NCBI GenBank assembly: GCA_008000375.1
Contig: SMOI01000084.1
Location: 56,165-120,164, forward strand
Direction of reading: 5' to 3'
From: Poteriospumella lacustris
Taxonomy: Eukaryota; Sar; Chrysophyceae; Chromulinales; Dinobryaceae
Length of the DNA: 64,000 nt
The notes beneath the pieces were generated by a model that was not told the DNA's origin, made no database searches, and was given only the letters and a program-made list of their open reading frames with translations. Positions 11,897-24,600 of this stretch are shown here, in pieces (the stretch's first letter is position 1; every line of letters starts with the position of its first letter). Both the position numbers and the translations under genes were made by a program.

Positions 11897-11906
11897 CGAC
11901 CGCTGA
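9444..11906 (+). CDS. TAF1B: TAF1B/Rrn7-like RNA polymerase I initiation factor
   Basis: This single-exon frame encodes 820 aa from ATG 9444; a further ATG at 9351 would add 31 residues, but the zinc ribbon then starts unusually late. Residues 19-41 form a TFIIB-type zinc ribbon with Cys19, Cys22, Cys37 and Cys40 (ICPSC...CIYCG). Residues about 90-300 match the cyclin-like region of Rrn7/TAF1B (ELLSIYQYCLILM, then LGFLGLILRLHRSSCIP, DLVRFCDRGLLPYHNLW and LPEHVRQ). In known systems this protein acts in the SL1/core factor that recruits RNA polymerase I to rDNA promoters in the nucleolus. The second half is rich in Ala, Gly and Pro, and the protein ends in a run of about 21 Asp encoded by a (GAC)n tract. 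Neighbours give no functional hint. Confidence 0.8.
11835..11894. repeat. (GAC)n trinucleotide tract encoding poly-Asp
   Basis: About 20 near-perfect GAC units lie at the 3' end of the TAF1B-like gene, translated as a poly-aspartate tail. The tract is a likely site of length variation. Confidence 0.95.
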
Positions 11907-12199
11907 GCGACCGTCGGCTGCGGCTCCGTCCGCTGTCCACCTGTTTCACTCACCTGTAACTCGCCTGCCTACGCCTCCTACGCCTCCTACGCCTCTTACA
12001 CCCAGAGCTACACTGCACAGCCAACGGAAACAGAAAAAAAGTCGATTGGCACGTTACACAGAAACACACAGAACTACACAGAACTACACAGACACGTGGG
12101 CAGCGGCGGCGGCAGCGTCCGACGCGTTAGACGCGTTAGACGCGGCGTCAGTAGCGCGGCCAGACGGATGGCAGCGTCACGACGGACGACGAGGCGTAC

Positions 12200-13052
12200 G
12201 ACGTGTACGACGCCGCGTCGCTGGCGCTCGCCTCGTCGCCCAGCGGCGGCAGGTAACCGTCACCGTCACCGTCACCGTCACCGTCACGTCACCGTCAGCG
12301 TCGTCGGCGTCGACGTCAGCGTCGTCGTCGCTGTCGACGCGCGCATCGTCGTACGCCGCGGCCGCCGCGGTCCACGAGACGCGTCGTCGTCGCCGTCGTC
12401 GACCGCGGCGGCGGTTCGCCGGCGTCGCTCGCCAACGCGGCGTCGCCGTCGCGGCGGCGGTGCTGGCGGCCGGCGGCCCACGCGGCGCACGTCGCGGTGC
12501 CGGCGGCGCCTGCAGCGCGCGCAGGGCGGCGTGACGGTGCTGACGCTGCTGGCGCTGGCGTCGTCGGGCGCCGCTGCGCCGCCGAGCCACGCCCACCAGC
12601 CGCCCTCCGCCGCGCCGCGCGCCGATCGGTGGCCTCAGCGGCCGCCGCCGCGGCGGTGGCGTCGCCTGTGTCGTCTGCGTCGGCGGCGGCGAAGTGGTCG
12701 AGCGGGTCGTGCGCGTCGAAGTCGTCGTCGTCGTCGCTGTCGCCCGCCGCCTGCGACGGCTGCGGCGGCTGCGGCGGCTGCGGCGGCGGCGGTGCGGCGG
12801 TGTCCGCGTCGCTGTCGCCGTCGTCGGCTGCCGCAGCGTCGCGGCCGTCGGCGGCGTCGTCGTCGTCGGCGTCGGGGAGGTCGCCGAGGTGGCGCACGCG
12901 GCCGAAGCCGCCGCGCAGCGCCGACGGCGGCGGCGGCGGCGACGGCGACAGCGACGCGGCGGACGCAGACGACGCCACCGTCGCCGTCGCCGACGCTTCA
13001 GCGGCGGCGGTCGGCGGCGGTGGCGGCGTCGCCGGTGGCGTCGTCGTCGAGT

Positions 13053-13084
<32 letters not shown>

Positions 13085-16000
13085 TCGTGGCGTGTCGCGC
13101 AGCCGCTGCGCCACGTCGCGGACGAGCTGCCGCTGCGTCGCCAGCGCCGTTTTCCACTCGAAACCGCCGCGGCGCGGCGCGTCGAAGAGCAGCGACACGA
13201 AACGCCCCGACGCCATCGTCGTCAGCGCCGCCGCCGCCGCCTCCGCCGCCGCCGCGTCGGCCGCCCGCGTCGACGTCGACGTCGCGGCGGCCGCGTCGGT
13301 CGCCGCCGCCGGCGCCGGCGCCGCGCGGTGCAGCGCCGTCGCGCGGAGCTGCTCGGCGCGCCAGGCGACGACGTCGTCGCGGTGCTCGTCGAGGACGCGC
13401 GCGAAGACGACGCGGTCGCTCAGCACGCGCCGCGTCAGCTGCGTCTGCAGCGGCGGCGCGGCGAGCCACGCGCCGAAGACGGCGGCGGAGACGACGCCGA
13501 GCCGTCCGCCTGCAGCGTCGCCAGCACGCGCGTCGCCTCGGCCACCGTCAGCGGCTGCGGCTGCCCCGGCAGCGCGCTGTGGATGAGGAACGCGAAGAGC
13601 TTCTGCCGGTGCAGCCGCGTGCGCAGCACCGACTGCGGATTCTCCCGCGGCGGCCCTTCGCCGTCGCCGTCGCCGTCGACGCGCGTCGTGGGCCGCGGCG
13701 GCGTCGTCGGCGGCGGTGGCCGCGGCGGCGGCGGTGGCGGCGCCGGAGGCCGCGGCGGAGGCGAAGAACGAGCGCCGCGAGGCGCCGAGGAACAGCGACT
13801 CGGCGGCGCCCGGCGCGCTCGGCCACACGCTGCGCGACGCGCCGAGCGTCGACGCGCTGCGGCCGATCGTCGCGGTCGCCGCGTCGCCGGTGGCGTCCGC
13901 TGCTGCGCTGCCGCCGGTGGCGCTGCGGCGGCGGAGGGCGTCGCGTTGTGGCTGCGGCGGTCGGTGACGCGCTGCGCGACGAGGTCGGCGAAGGCGTTCG
14001 TCACGACGACGAGGACGCGGTAGACGCGCCGGTGCGTCAGGCGCATCGCCTCGTCGCGGTCGACGTCGCGCGCCGCCGCCGCTTCGTCGTCGTCGTCGGC
14101 GGCACCGTCGCCAGCGTCGCCAGCGGCGGCGGCGGCGGCGTCGTCTGCCGCGGCGGAGCCGTTTCGCTTTTTGTGCTTCGCCCCGCCGCCGCCGTCGCCG
14201 CCGCCGAGCGCCGCGTCGTCGGCGTCGAGCGCGTCGAATTCGGGCAGCTCGGCGAGGCGGAAGCAGGCGGCCTTCACGGCCTGCAGCGTGCGGTCGTCCT
14301 CGCCCACGGCGCTGAGCTCGCGGAGGAACGCGGGGCTCGCCGCGTGCAGCCACGTCGTGCGCCCCGTCGCGTTCGCCACGCGCGTCACCGCCGCCGCCGC
14401 CGCCCCTCCGCTGCCGCCGTCTTCGTCGCCGCCCCCGCCGCCGCCGTCGCCGTCGCCGCCGCTGAGCAGCGCCCGCACGACGCGCGCGTCCGACGCAGCG
14501 GCGCCGGCCGCCGGTTCGGAGAGGCGCCGCGTCTCGCGACGGCTGCGCAGCTGCGTCTGCCGCGCGCGCTGCAGCGTCTCGTCGGCGCTGTACAACGCGA
14601 ACAGCGCCACGCCGCCGCCGCCGCCGCTGTCGCCGCCGCCGCTGTCGCCGTCGCGACGGCGCCGCGGGCGCCGCAGCAGCTTCGCGACGAGCGCGTCGCG
14701 GTGCAGCAGCAGCTCCAGCGACTCGTCGCCGTCGCTGTCGCCATCGGCTTCGTCGCCGTTGGCGTCGTCGTCAGCGGCGGCGGCGGCGTTCTGCAGCAGG
14801 CGCAGGCCCTGGCCGCCGTGCAGCACGAGGCTCCAGCCGTCGAGGAACCGCCCGCCGCTCGCCGCCGCCGCCGCGCGACGCGCTCGTCGCCGCCGCTTCG
14901 CCCGCCGCCGTCGGTGTCGCCAGCGTCGCCGTCGGCGTCGGCGGCGGCAGCGTCGGCGACGCAGAGCGGCCAGTCGTTGAAGAGGCCGGCGCGCACGCAG
15001 CTCGCGGCCGTCGCCATGCGCCGCACCTCGTCGGCGGCCGGCGCGGCGAAGACGACCGACAGCGCGTGCGACGCCGACGTTACCGCCGCCGGCAGCGACA
15101 CGTCGCTCGCCGCGTTCACCGGCAGCCGCCGCGGCGCGCGCGTCTCCGTCGCCAGCGGCGGCGTCGTCGATGCCGCAGCGCGCGCCGCGTCGCCGTCGTT
15201 GTCGACAGCGGCGGAGGCGCCGGAGGCCGCAGCGGTCGCCGCGTCGTCGGCGAAGAGCACCGAGCGCTTCCGCTGCGCCGGCGCTGCGCCGCGGCTCGTG
15301 GCCGCCGTCGCCGTCGCCGGGGGCTGCAGCGTCGCGGGCGCGACGATGCGCGCGGCGACGCTGTGAAGGTCGACGGCGACGCGGCGCTCGTGCAGCTGGC
15401 GCTGGCGCTCGCTGCGCAGCTCCGACGCGAAGAGCCGCGCGACGCGCTGGCGCCGCTGCGCCGCGGCGTCGGCGGCGCCAGCGTCGGTCGACGCCGCGTC
15501 GCTGTCGCCGTCGCCGTCGCCGTCGGCGGCAGCGGCCAACGCGGCGGCCGTCGCGCGCGGCGGAGCGGCGGCTGCGGCGGCGGCGTCGGCGTCGGCGTCG
15601 AGGGCCGCGTCGGCGTCGAGCGGCGCGAGGACGTCGTGGTGGAACGTCGCGTGCAGCCGCCGCGCGAACGGCGCCACCGCCGCTGCGACGCCGTTCGCGG
15701 CCGCCAGCGCCGCGGGCGACGGCGGCAGCCGCGGCGCGTCGAACTGCGCCACGACCGGCGCCTCGTGCACCGCCGCGGCGCCGCCGCTGGCCCGCTCGTC
15801 GCCTTCGACGCGGCGGCGGCGGCGGCGGCGACGGTCGCGGTCGTTTCGCGGAGGAAGAAGCGCCGCTTCGTCGGCCGCTGCAGCGCGGCGGAGGGCGACG
15901 CGCCGTTGACGAGCAGCACGTGGCGCGCGCGCGGCGGCCGCGCCGCGACGAAGTGGCCGCGTCTGCGTCGCTCGGCGTCGAGCGCGTCGCGTTGGCTCGT

Positions 16001-17255
16001 CGAGTAGCCGCGCGCGCTGCCGCCGCGTTGGCCGCCGCGTTGGCCGCCGCCGTCGCTGTCGCCGTCGCTGGGGCCGCGTCGGCGACGGCGACGACGTCGA
16101 CGAGGTCGACGAGCTGCGTCGCCTGCGTCGCCGAGGCGGCGGGCAGCGCGACGGCGGCGACGTGGGCGCTGACGTCGGCGAAGACGGCGGAGCGGCGGTG
16201 GCCGTCGGGGCGGTTCGCGTCGCGGCGGCCGTCGAAGGCCTCGTGACAGACCAACGCGCCCTGCGCCGCGTACGTCACGACGCGCGCGATGCCGACGACG
16301 TCGAGCACGTCCACCGCCACCCACCGCGGCACCGCCGCCGCGGCCCCAGCGGCGGTGGGCCCAGCGGCGACGCGCTCGAAGCGCACGCCCTTCGCGACGT
16401 GGACGTAGGCGACGCGCAGGAGCCCGTCGCAGTAGCCGCGCGGCTTCTTCGGCGCCTCCAGCGACAGCGACAGCAGCGGGTTGCGCAGGCGCTGCCCCGT
16501 CGCGTTGAACTGAAACAGCTCGAGCACCAGCGCGCCGTACCGCGGCGGCAGCTGCGCCGACGACACGTGCACCACGAAGTCGCGTGTCCCCGCCGCTGCC
16601 GCTGCGGCCCCAGCGGCGCCAGTGGCGGGCGGCGGGGGCGGCGGCACCGGCTGCTTGGCGAGCAGCGAGCCGCCGCACCAGAGCTCGTAGTAGGCCACGA
16701 CGCGCCGGCGGCGCTGGCGTCGTGCAGCGGGTCGGCGTCGTGGGTGGCGGCCGTGTGCACGAGCAGCGCGATCGCCGCGCCGCAGCGCGCGGGCCGCGGC
16801 GCCAGGTTGCCCAGCGGGTCGTGCGCCAGCTGCACCGCCGCCGCCGCCGCGGGCGCCACCACGTCGCCCAGCGCCGGCAGCGCGGCCCCCGCGGCGGTGG
16901 CGAGGGGGTTGGGGAGACAGGCGAAGACGCCGCTGGGCCGGTGCACGAGCACGGCCGAGCGCCCGTCGAAGACCTTCAGCGCCCAGTCGCGACTGTGCAG
17001 CGCCTGCAGCGCCACCGGCAGCGAGCACAGCGCCTCGGTCGCCAGCAGCGGCCGCTTCGGCGCGACGCTGCGGCGCCGTCCGCCGCCGCCGCCGCCGCTG
17101 GCGCCGCTGCCGACGCTGCTGGCGCTGCGGTCGGAGGCGATCGACAGCCGCGCGCTGCTGTCGGCGGCGGAGCGCAGCGACAGCTGCGGCCGCAGCGGCG
17201 ACGGTGCGTCGCCCGCGCGACGGCCGCCGCCGCCGCCGCCGCACGGGCGCCGCGG
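12200..17255 (-). CDS. Frame-shifting 3' coding block downstream of the channel-WD40 ORF (possible nucleoporin-like helical region)
   Basis: Protein-like sequence continues on the minus strand beyond 17255 but jumps between frames: about 16710-17240, 16030-16700, 15790-16030, 14880-15790, 13960-14870, 13700-13960, 13500-13700, 13040-13500 and 12560-12990. Examples of sense-like stretches are VFDGRSAVLVHRPSGVFACL, GYCDGLLRVAYVHVAKGV, TWLHAASPAFLRELSAV and LHRQKLFAFLIHSALPG. The jumps fall in (GCC)/(GAC)-rich tracts, and at the one checked closely (about 16700) no GT-AG intron fits. The last three segments have the feel of an alpha-helical solenoid such as Nup133, but the match is weak. It may be the C-terminal half of the upstream protein or a separate gene. 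Either the assembly has indels here or the region is decaying. Boundaries are approximate. Confidence 0.4.
12256..12300. repeat. (CCGTCA)n hexanucleotide repeat
   Basis: Six to seven units of CCGTCA with one interruption lie between the TAF1B-like gene and the minus-strand coding block. In the minus-strand frames it would read as Asp/Gly or Val/Thr pairs, so whether it is coding is undecided. Confidence 0.85.
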
Positions 17256-18604
17256 GGCCGGGGCCGTGCAACTTGAAACGCACCGTCGCCAGTTTGACGC
17301 GCGCGCCGTTGACGAGGAAGTACACGTCGCGCTCCTGCGGCGCCGCAGTGGCGGCGGTGGCGGCGGCGGTGACGCGCTGCGGGTGGTAGGCGACGGCGAT
17401 GCGCGCGTAGTCCTGCGGTGGCACGAGCAGCGTCGCGGGCTCCACCGCGAGGCCGTCGCCGCCGCTGCCGCTGCCGCCGCCGCCGTCGAGGGCGAGCGCG
17501 TGCAGCACGAACGGCCGCCGCGTCGGGTTGAAGACTTTGAAGCGCTTCGCCAGCGGCGCGGCGCCCAGCGCGCCCAACTCGACGACGACGTCGTCCTCGA
17601 GCCGCAGCTGCGACCGCACGCCGTAGCCCTTCACGTGCACGCGCACCACGTCGCGCTCGTTGACGAGGAACTCGACGTGGCCGTCGTAGACCGCGTCGGC
17701 CTCCGGCGGCGTGAAACCGACGCGAAACGTCGCCACCCCCAGCGGCGGCACGACGACGACGACGCCGCCGCTGGTCGACGCCGCGACGGCGGCGGCTGCC
17801 CCTGCGGCCCCTGCGGCCCCTGCGGCCCCTGCGGCGCCTGTGGCGGCGGTGGGACGGTCGCTGCTGCTGACGCTGCAGCCGCCGTCCACCGACGCGACGA
17901 CGTCGACGGCGACGGAGAAGGCCGCGGCCCCGGCGCCGGCGGCGCAGGCGGCGCGGAGGCTCAGCGCGGCGGCCGCCGTGTTCGACACGTGCAGCGTCAC
18001 CTCCTCGTGCCGCACGACGCCGCGGAACGGCGCGAAGCAGTCGCCGAAGTCGTGTTCGAGGAACGAGAAGGCCACCGCCTCGCGCACGGCGCCGCCCGTC
18101 GACGCCGCCGTCAACGCGTCGTCGCAGCGCGCGGGGCCGCAGACGAAGACGTTGCCGTCCTCGTCGCCCGTGACCAGCGCCGTGGCGTTGCCGGCCGCGC
18201 AGAGCACGCGGCCGTCGCTCAGGACGAGGCCACGCCCCGGCTGCTGGCGGTACGCGCTCGGCGCCGTGACGCCGACGCGCTCGGGCGGCTGCCAGGCGAC
18301 GACGCCGAAGTCGTGCGACGTGGACACGAGGCCGCCGCCCACGCTCAGCAGCCGCGTCACGGGGCCCGCGTGGCACGCCGTGCGCGCGAGACACAGCAGC
18401 TGCAGCGCGTCGATGGGCTCGTGGAACGAGGCGAGCACGCTGCCCGCCGAGCGGTCGGCGTCGAAGACCACCGCGAACGTCGCCACGGCGCCGTCCGCGC
18501 AGCCCGCGAACAGGTAGCCCCACGCCACCGCCAGCGCCGTCACCGCGCAGCGACCGCTCGTCGCCGTCGTCGCGGTAGCGGCCGCCGCTGCCGCCGCTGC
18601 CCCA

Positions 18605-18637
<33 letters not shown>

Positions 18638-21600
18638 TCGGAGCGCACGACGGTGGCGACGGCTTTCCAGTCGTCGGGCGCGCGCGCGGTGGTGGTGCCG
18701 GCCATCGGCAGCGCCAGCGCCTGCAGCTCGCCCGTCGCGAGGCCGCAGACGAGCACGTCGCGCAGCGTCTGCTCGACGCTCAGCTGCCGCCGGTCGTCGA
18801 TCGCCAGCGCCGCCAGCGCGAAGACCGCCGCGCCGCCGCCGAACGACTTCGACCGCAGCGGCACCGTCGAGGCCGACGACCACACCGCCACGCTGCCGTC
18901 CTGCGCCGCCGACACGAGGAACGACCCGGAGGCCGCGCCGCCGCCGCCGCCGCCGCCGCCGAGGTAGGCGACGACGTTGACGGTGCCGCGGTGCGCGTGC
19001 AGCCGCGCGACCTCTTTGAACTTAGCGACGGTGAGGCGGCCGCCGGGGCGCGGCAGCTCCTTTTTGAAGACGACGACGACGCCGTTGGCCGCGACGTTGA
19101 GGTACGTCGCGTCGGGCGACGTGGTCATCGAGCGGATCTCGACGCCGCGGCCCAGGTCCAGCTGGTCCGTCAGCGTGAACCCTTCGCCCTCGCGGAGCAG
19201 CGCGTGCGGCTGCTTCCGCCGCTGGGGGCACGACCACTCGGTGACGGTGCCGGCCGCCGTCGCGACGTAGATCGTGTGGCACGCGTCGATCCACACGGCG
19301 GTGATCGCGTTCGCCCCGTTCGACGACGCCTTCGTCGCCTTCGACGAGGCGGCGCCAGCGGCGCCAGCGGCGGCGGCGGCGGCGTCAGAGGCGGCGGTGG
19401 CGCCAGAGGCGGCGGAGGCACCAGAGGCGGACGGTTTCGCTTTGTTCTTGGCGGCGACCTCGAGGTGCTGCAGGGCGCGCAGCGAGTCGAAGTGCCACGT
19501 CTGCGACACGTGCGCGCGGTAGAGCGCGTCGTAGTCGTCCAGCAGCCGCGTCAGCTGCTGGCAGTAGCCGAAGAGCGCCCGCGCGCGCGCCGTGACGCTG
19601 TCGTCGTTGACGAGCGTGCGCGTCCACGCGTGCAGCGTCAGGTACTGCAGCCGCGCGCCCTTCCGCTCGAGCTGCAGCGCGCGGCGCCAGAAGACGATCG
19701 TGACGGCGTCGGTGTCGAGCAGGCCGAACGCGGCGATGAACTGCCGCGTCGCGTGGTAGTAGTGCGTCGCGAGGCGCACGAAGGCGTCGCGGTACAGCGC
19801 CGCGTCGTAGAACTGCAGGCGCTGCATGCGCTCCATCGCCGCGTCGGTGGCCTCGCGGGCCACGAGCACGCGACTCGTCGCCGCGGAGCGTTGGAAGGCG
19901 CCCGGCGGCCGCCGCAGCGCCGTCGACACGTGGTGCACGATCGCCGTGCGCGCGAGGTGCTTCAGCGCCAGCGCCTGGCCGCGTCGCGCCTGGAACACGC
20001 GCTCGGGCAGCGCGCGCACATCGGCGGCGTTGCCGTTGCCGTTGCCGTTGGCGTTGGCGTCGCCGTCGTCGTCGTCCTCGACGACGCTGGAGACGCCGAA
20101 GAGCGCGACGCGGTGCAGCGCGATGAGCACGTCGCCGAAGGCGAACGACTCCATCGGCAGCGTCGGCGGGTGCGGCGCCTGGTCGAGGACGTGTTCGCGG
20201 CGGATGGCCACGCTGAGCGTGTGCACCATGCGCTCGAGCACCGTGTGCGTCTTGCTCACGTGGTGCGGCACGCCCAGCGGCGCGTTCAGCCGCAGGAGCA
20301 GCTCGGTCAGCTGCGCGCGGGTCACCGTCGCCGTCTGGCTCTGGCGGTGGCGCGCGCCCCGCGTCACCACCGACCAGGCGTCTTGGAAGTCGGCCACCTG
20401 CTGCAGCGCGAACGAGCTGTGCGCGCCGCTCTGGTCGAGGAAGCGCACGATGAGGATGATGGCGATGGCGCGCAGGGCGAAGTTCGTGACCAGGTAGAAC
20501 GACACGAAGTACGCCGCGATGGCCACGCGCGTCTCCAGCGCGCGCCCTTCCATCAGGTTGTCGACGATCGTCGTCCAGTTGTTGCCCGTCGCGATGCTCA
20601 GCAGCGTGAAGAACGCGTGGAAATGGCTGCGGAAGTTGAACGCGTCGTGCAAAAAGGCCTCGGCCGTGCCCAGCTGGTCGACGCCGTAGTCGTAGGCGAA
20701 GTCTGCGAACCAGAAGCGTCCGATCACTGCGTACACGACCACGAACGAGACCAGCGCGGTGAACAGCGGCGCAAACGCCGACAGCGACGCCAGCAACATG
20801 CGGAACTCCCGTCCGAGCTCGGGGAACGGCCACACCAACCGAATCGTACGCAGCACGATCATGGCCAGCGTCACGTAGAAGGCGATGGCCTCGAAGCGCC
20901 CGGTCCAATACGCCGCCGCCGTCACGAGGACCTGCACCGCCGCCACGACGATGACGCACAGCTCCGCGAGTCCCAATTTCGCCCGCAGCGTCTGCCAGAC
21001 GCCCAGCGCCATCGCGCGTACGAGGTACTCGACGACGTAGACGACGGTGTACAGCGCGTCGTAGTAGACGAACGCGGTCTGCTGATACGTCGTCGCGAAG
21101 GCCGCGAGGACGAGGACGATGGGCACGAACGTGGCAAGCGCCGTGGCGACGAGGTAGTACGGGCTGCGCTGCAGCTGGTACAGGCGCTGCGAGAAGGCGT
21201 TGGCGTCCTCCTGCAGCTTCGGCGGCAGCGGCTCGACGTAGCGGAGGGCGTCCTTGAGCTCGCGCATGGTGATGGTGTCCTGGTTGACGATGAGGCCCTG
21301 CAGCCGCGTGTTGGCCGTGATCAGGTAGTGGTAGTAGATCACGCAGGCGAAGAGCGCGTTCAGAATCACCGCGAACAACGCGTTCGCGACGAAGAACAGG
21401 AAAGCGGCGGGGGAGGCGCCGAAGTCCGGGTTCACGTTGTGGCCCGTGGACGACAGCGCCGTGAAGAGGATCGCGCCCCAGTTGTTCACCATCATCACGC
21501 GGAAGATCGACTGGGCCGCCATGAAGATGTTGTCGAACGTGTCGATCGACGCCATCCACTGCAGCTCCACGTCGTACGTCGCGCTGAAGCCGGCGCAGCC

Positions 21601-24600
21601 GTCGGGGAACGACGTCGTGTTCGCGTACCGCGCGAGGCCGGCGGGGTACGAGTAATACGGCGTGTAAGGCACGGTGGCGCAGTAGTACATCTGTTTGCGC
21701 CACAGCTGCAGGCCGAAGACGCCGAAGAAGAAGCAGACGAGGAGGCTCAGCAGCGTCAGCACGCACAGCGACGTCACCGCGTGCGCCGAGGCCATCGCCA
21801 AATGCTGCAGCGACCGCGAGCGGATCGCCCACGACAACGTAAACGGAATCTTCACCACGCGGAGGATCAAGAACGGCACCAGGTCGCGGTACTGCGTCAC
21901 GAAGATGTACGCGAGGACGGCGTTCAGTCCGAAGTCGACCCAGCGCCGCGCGCGGCGGAAGTAGCCCGTCTGCGGGGTGAACCACCCGTGAATCAGCCAG
22001 CAAAACACCATTTCCTGCACGAAGAACACCAACGAAGCGCCTTCGAGGCACCGTTGGACCAGGTCGGGCAGCGAGTCGTCGCCGAGGACGTCGACGATGT
22101 TCAACAGCACCGACACGAAGAGGCAAAACGAGAAAAACGGCGTGCGCAGGTAGCCCGCGAGGAAACGGGCGACAAACCCGTTCGGCGCGATGCAGTACAA
22201 GGCATACGTCTGCCGCGCCTCGAACCATTGCGCTATCCAATGGGTAGGCGGCTCAAAGGTCGCCTCCGTCGCCTCGTCCCGATGAAACGCCGTTTCCGCG
22301 GCGACGTTGAGCTGCGGACCTTCTCCCCCCGCGTTGCTGCGGCTCAATTCCAGCGAATTCTTCTTCATTTTCTGAAAATACTTGTACAGCTGGGACTTCT
22401 CGCGGACCTCTCCGAGGCGTCGGATGATCCGTCGGTTGCGGTCGACGGTCTCGCGACTCAGCAGCGACACGCGCTTGTCCATCACCGACAAGATCCGCGA
22501 CGTGAGCACGGGCGTCAGCACGAAGTTCGTCAAGACGATCCACACGAAGAAGAACCAGAAACTGGCGTCGTGGGTGCGCAGCACCATCTGCATCATGAAG
22601 CTGTACCACGAGTTGAGGTGGGCCAGCGAGAACGTCGTCACGTACGAGATCGAGAAGTAGTCGAAGCTGTACTGCCCCAGGACGCGGTTGGACCACGTGG
22701 ACTCCAAGGCGACCAGTGGCATGGTCGTATTCGATTCGAGGGAGGCGGTGGAGTTGGTGGAGGCGATGGATGAGGAGGTGAGATAGGTGGGGAAGGTCCG
22801 CGTGCCGACGATGGCGAAGGCGTACATGATGGCGAGGGACAGGACGACGTACAGGCCGATGGACTCGACGGCCTCGTTGATCATGATGATCCAGTTGTTC
22901 AGGTCGGTCCAGAGCGAGTCGCGTTTGTAGCGTCGCTCCGTCACGGCGCGCGACTGGTCGCGGAAGATGCGCACGATGCGGAAGATGTTCGCGTACGGGC
23001 ACGTGCCGGTGGGCAACGAGCTCAGCGCCAGCAGAATGAGCGTCGTCTCGTAGATGTTGAAGAAACTGTTGAAGAAGTGCACGGGGCCAAAGCTCAGCAC
23101 CATCGCGACGAGCTCCGCGGCGAACAGCGCACACAGCACCGCGTTGCCCACGTTGACGAGGTGCACGACCGTCGGGTGCGTTTGCCGCGTGACGCAGGCG
23201 AACAGCACCAAATCGAGGAGGATCAGCGCAAAGACGACGAGATTCCACGTGCTGAATCGGTCCTGCGCGGCATGGCGCATGAACTTGAAGATGTTGCAGC
23301 TGGGCGAGAGGAAGCGGATCTTCGACCGCGTCGGGCCGCCGCGTTTGTCGCCACCGCCGTGGACGGCGTCCAGGAACTGCGCTTCGGTCTCGTCAGCTTC
23401 GTCGGGAGATTTCGTTTCATCGCCACTGGCGGCGGCGGCGGTGGTGGTGGTGGTCGTGGCAGGGGCAGCGGCGTTCTGCGCGTTCATCGCCGTGACGAAG
23501 TCCCACGTCGTCGACAGCAGCCGCCGAAACGACCGCACGTTCGACGAGGACTCTTCTTCGTGCTGCAGCAGCAGTTGGTTGTTGCGCTTCGCCCACATGA
23601 CCAGCTCCAACTCCGTCACCGAGGAGAGACTGCCCGGGTACAGCTGCAGCCACCAGCGTCGTTCCAAGACCTTCGCACCCGTTTTCATGAAACGCACGAC
23701 CATGGCGACGACGGTGTTCAAGATCAACATCCCACCGACGCCCATCAGAACGAGCAGCATGATCGTCGCGGCCAGTTCACCACGGGCATAGACGAGGGCC
23801 CAGAAGATGTTCTGCCAGCCACGCATCGTGTAGAAGCTCATGTTCGTCATGAAGGCCCGCCACGGCGTCGAGAAGTCGCCCAGGACGCCGCGGAAACCGT
23901 CGTTCGTACGCTTACATGCGAAGCCTTCGCCACACGACCTGTATCAGACGGTTGCGAGTTTGATGAGACGCAGAGACGAGAGGAGGCGAAGCGCGCGGAG
24001 TGACGTACGTGGCGCCGCAGTAGGCGTTGTTGTACGGCGTCCAGAAGAACGCGTAGCCGTAGATCGAGTAGTATTCGTTGTCCAGCACGTTGGAGGATGT
24101 AAAGTCGGTTGGCACGCACCGATAATGCAGGGCGTCGTCGACCCAGACGTACATGCCCAGGGCGAACGCCGTCATCACGATGAACGGTACCGTGAAATGG
24201 ACGAGCAACTCGACGGCCGAATCGACCAGAGCGCGATTCCCGCCCAGTGGCGGCAGAGCCTTCGCAAAGAGACCAATTTTCACCATTCGCACGGCTCGAA
24301 TAATCTCCAAATAGTTGAATTCTATGCATAAACACAGGCGACAAGCAAGACACTTGGTCAGCACCACCACCACCACAACAACAACAACAGTGATGGCTGG
24401 GCATTACTTACGGCCACGCGGAGACAGGGTAAAGAAATGCATGACCACGGTCATGACAATATCGGTGGCAGCCGCCAAGGCGGCGATCCAACTGCATATT
24501 TTATAGAAACTGCTCGTGCGGAGGTTGCCGTTGCGGGAGATGGAGTAGAGAATGAACTCCAAAATGAAAAAGGACTACAGCAGAGCATGATAAGCGCCAT

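Noticed and set aside
12096-16007. Several plus-strand frames rich in Arg and Ala over the GC-rich block
   Set aside because: Mutually overlapping, low complexity, no motif; the minus strand has the protein-like segments.
16162-22773. Plus-strand open frame of about 2200 codons opposite the channel gene
   Set aside because: It is Arg/Ala/His-rich without domains and mirrors the minus-strand codons; in DNA this GC-rich, stop codons are rare in every frame.
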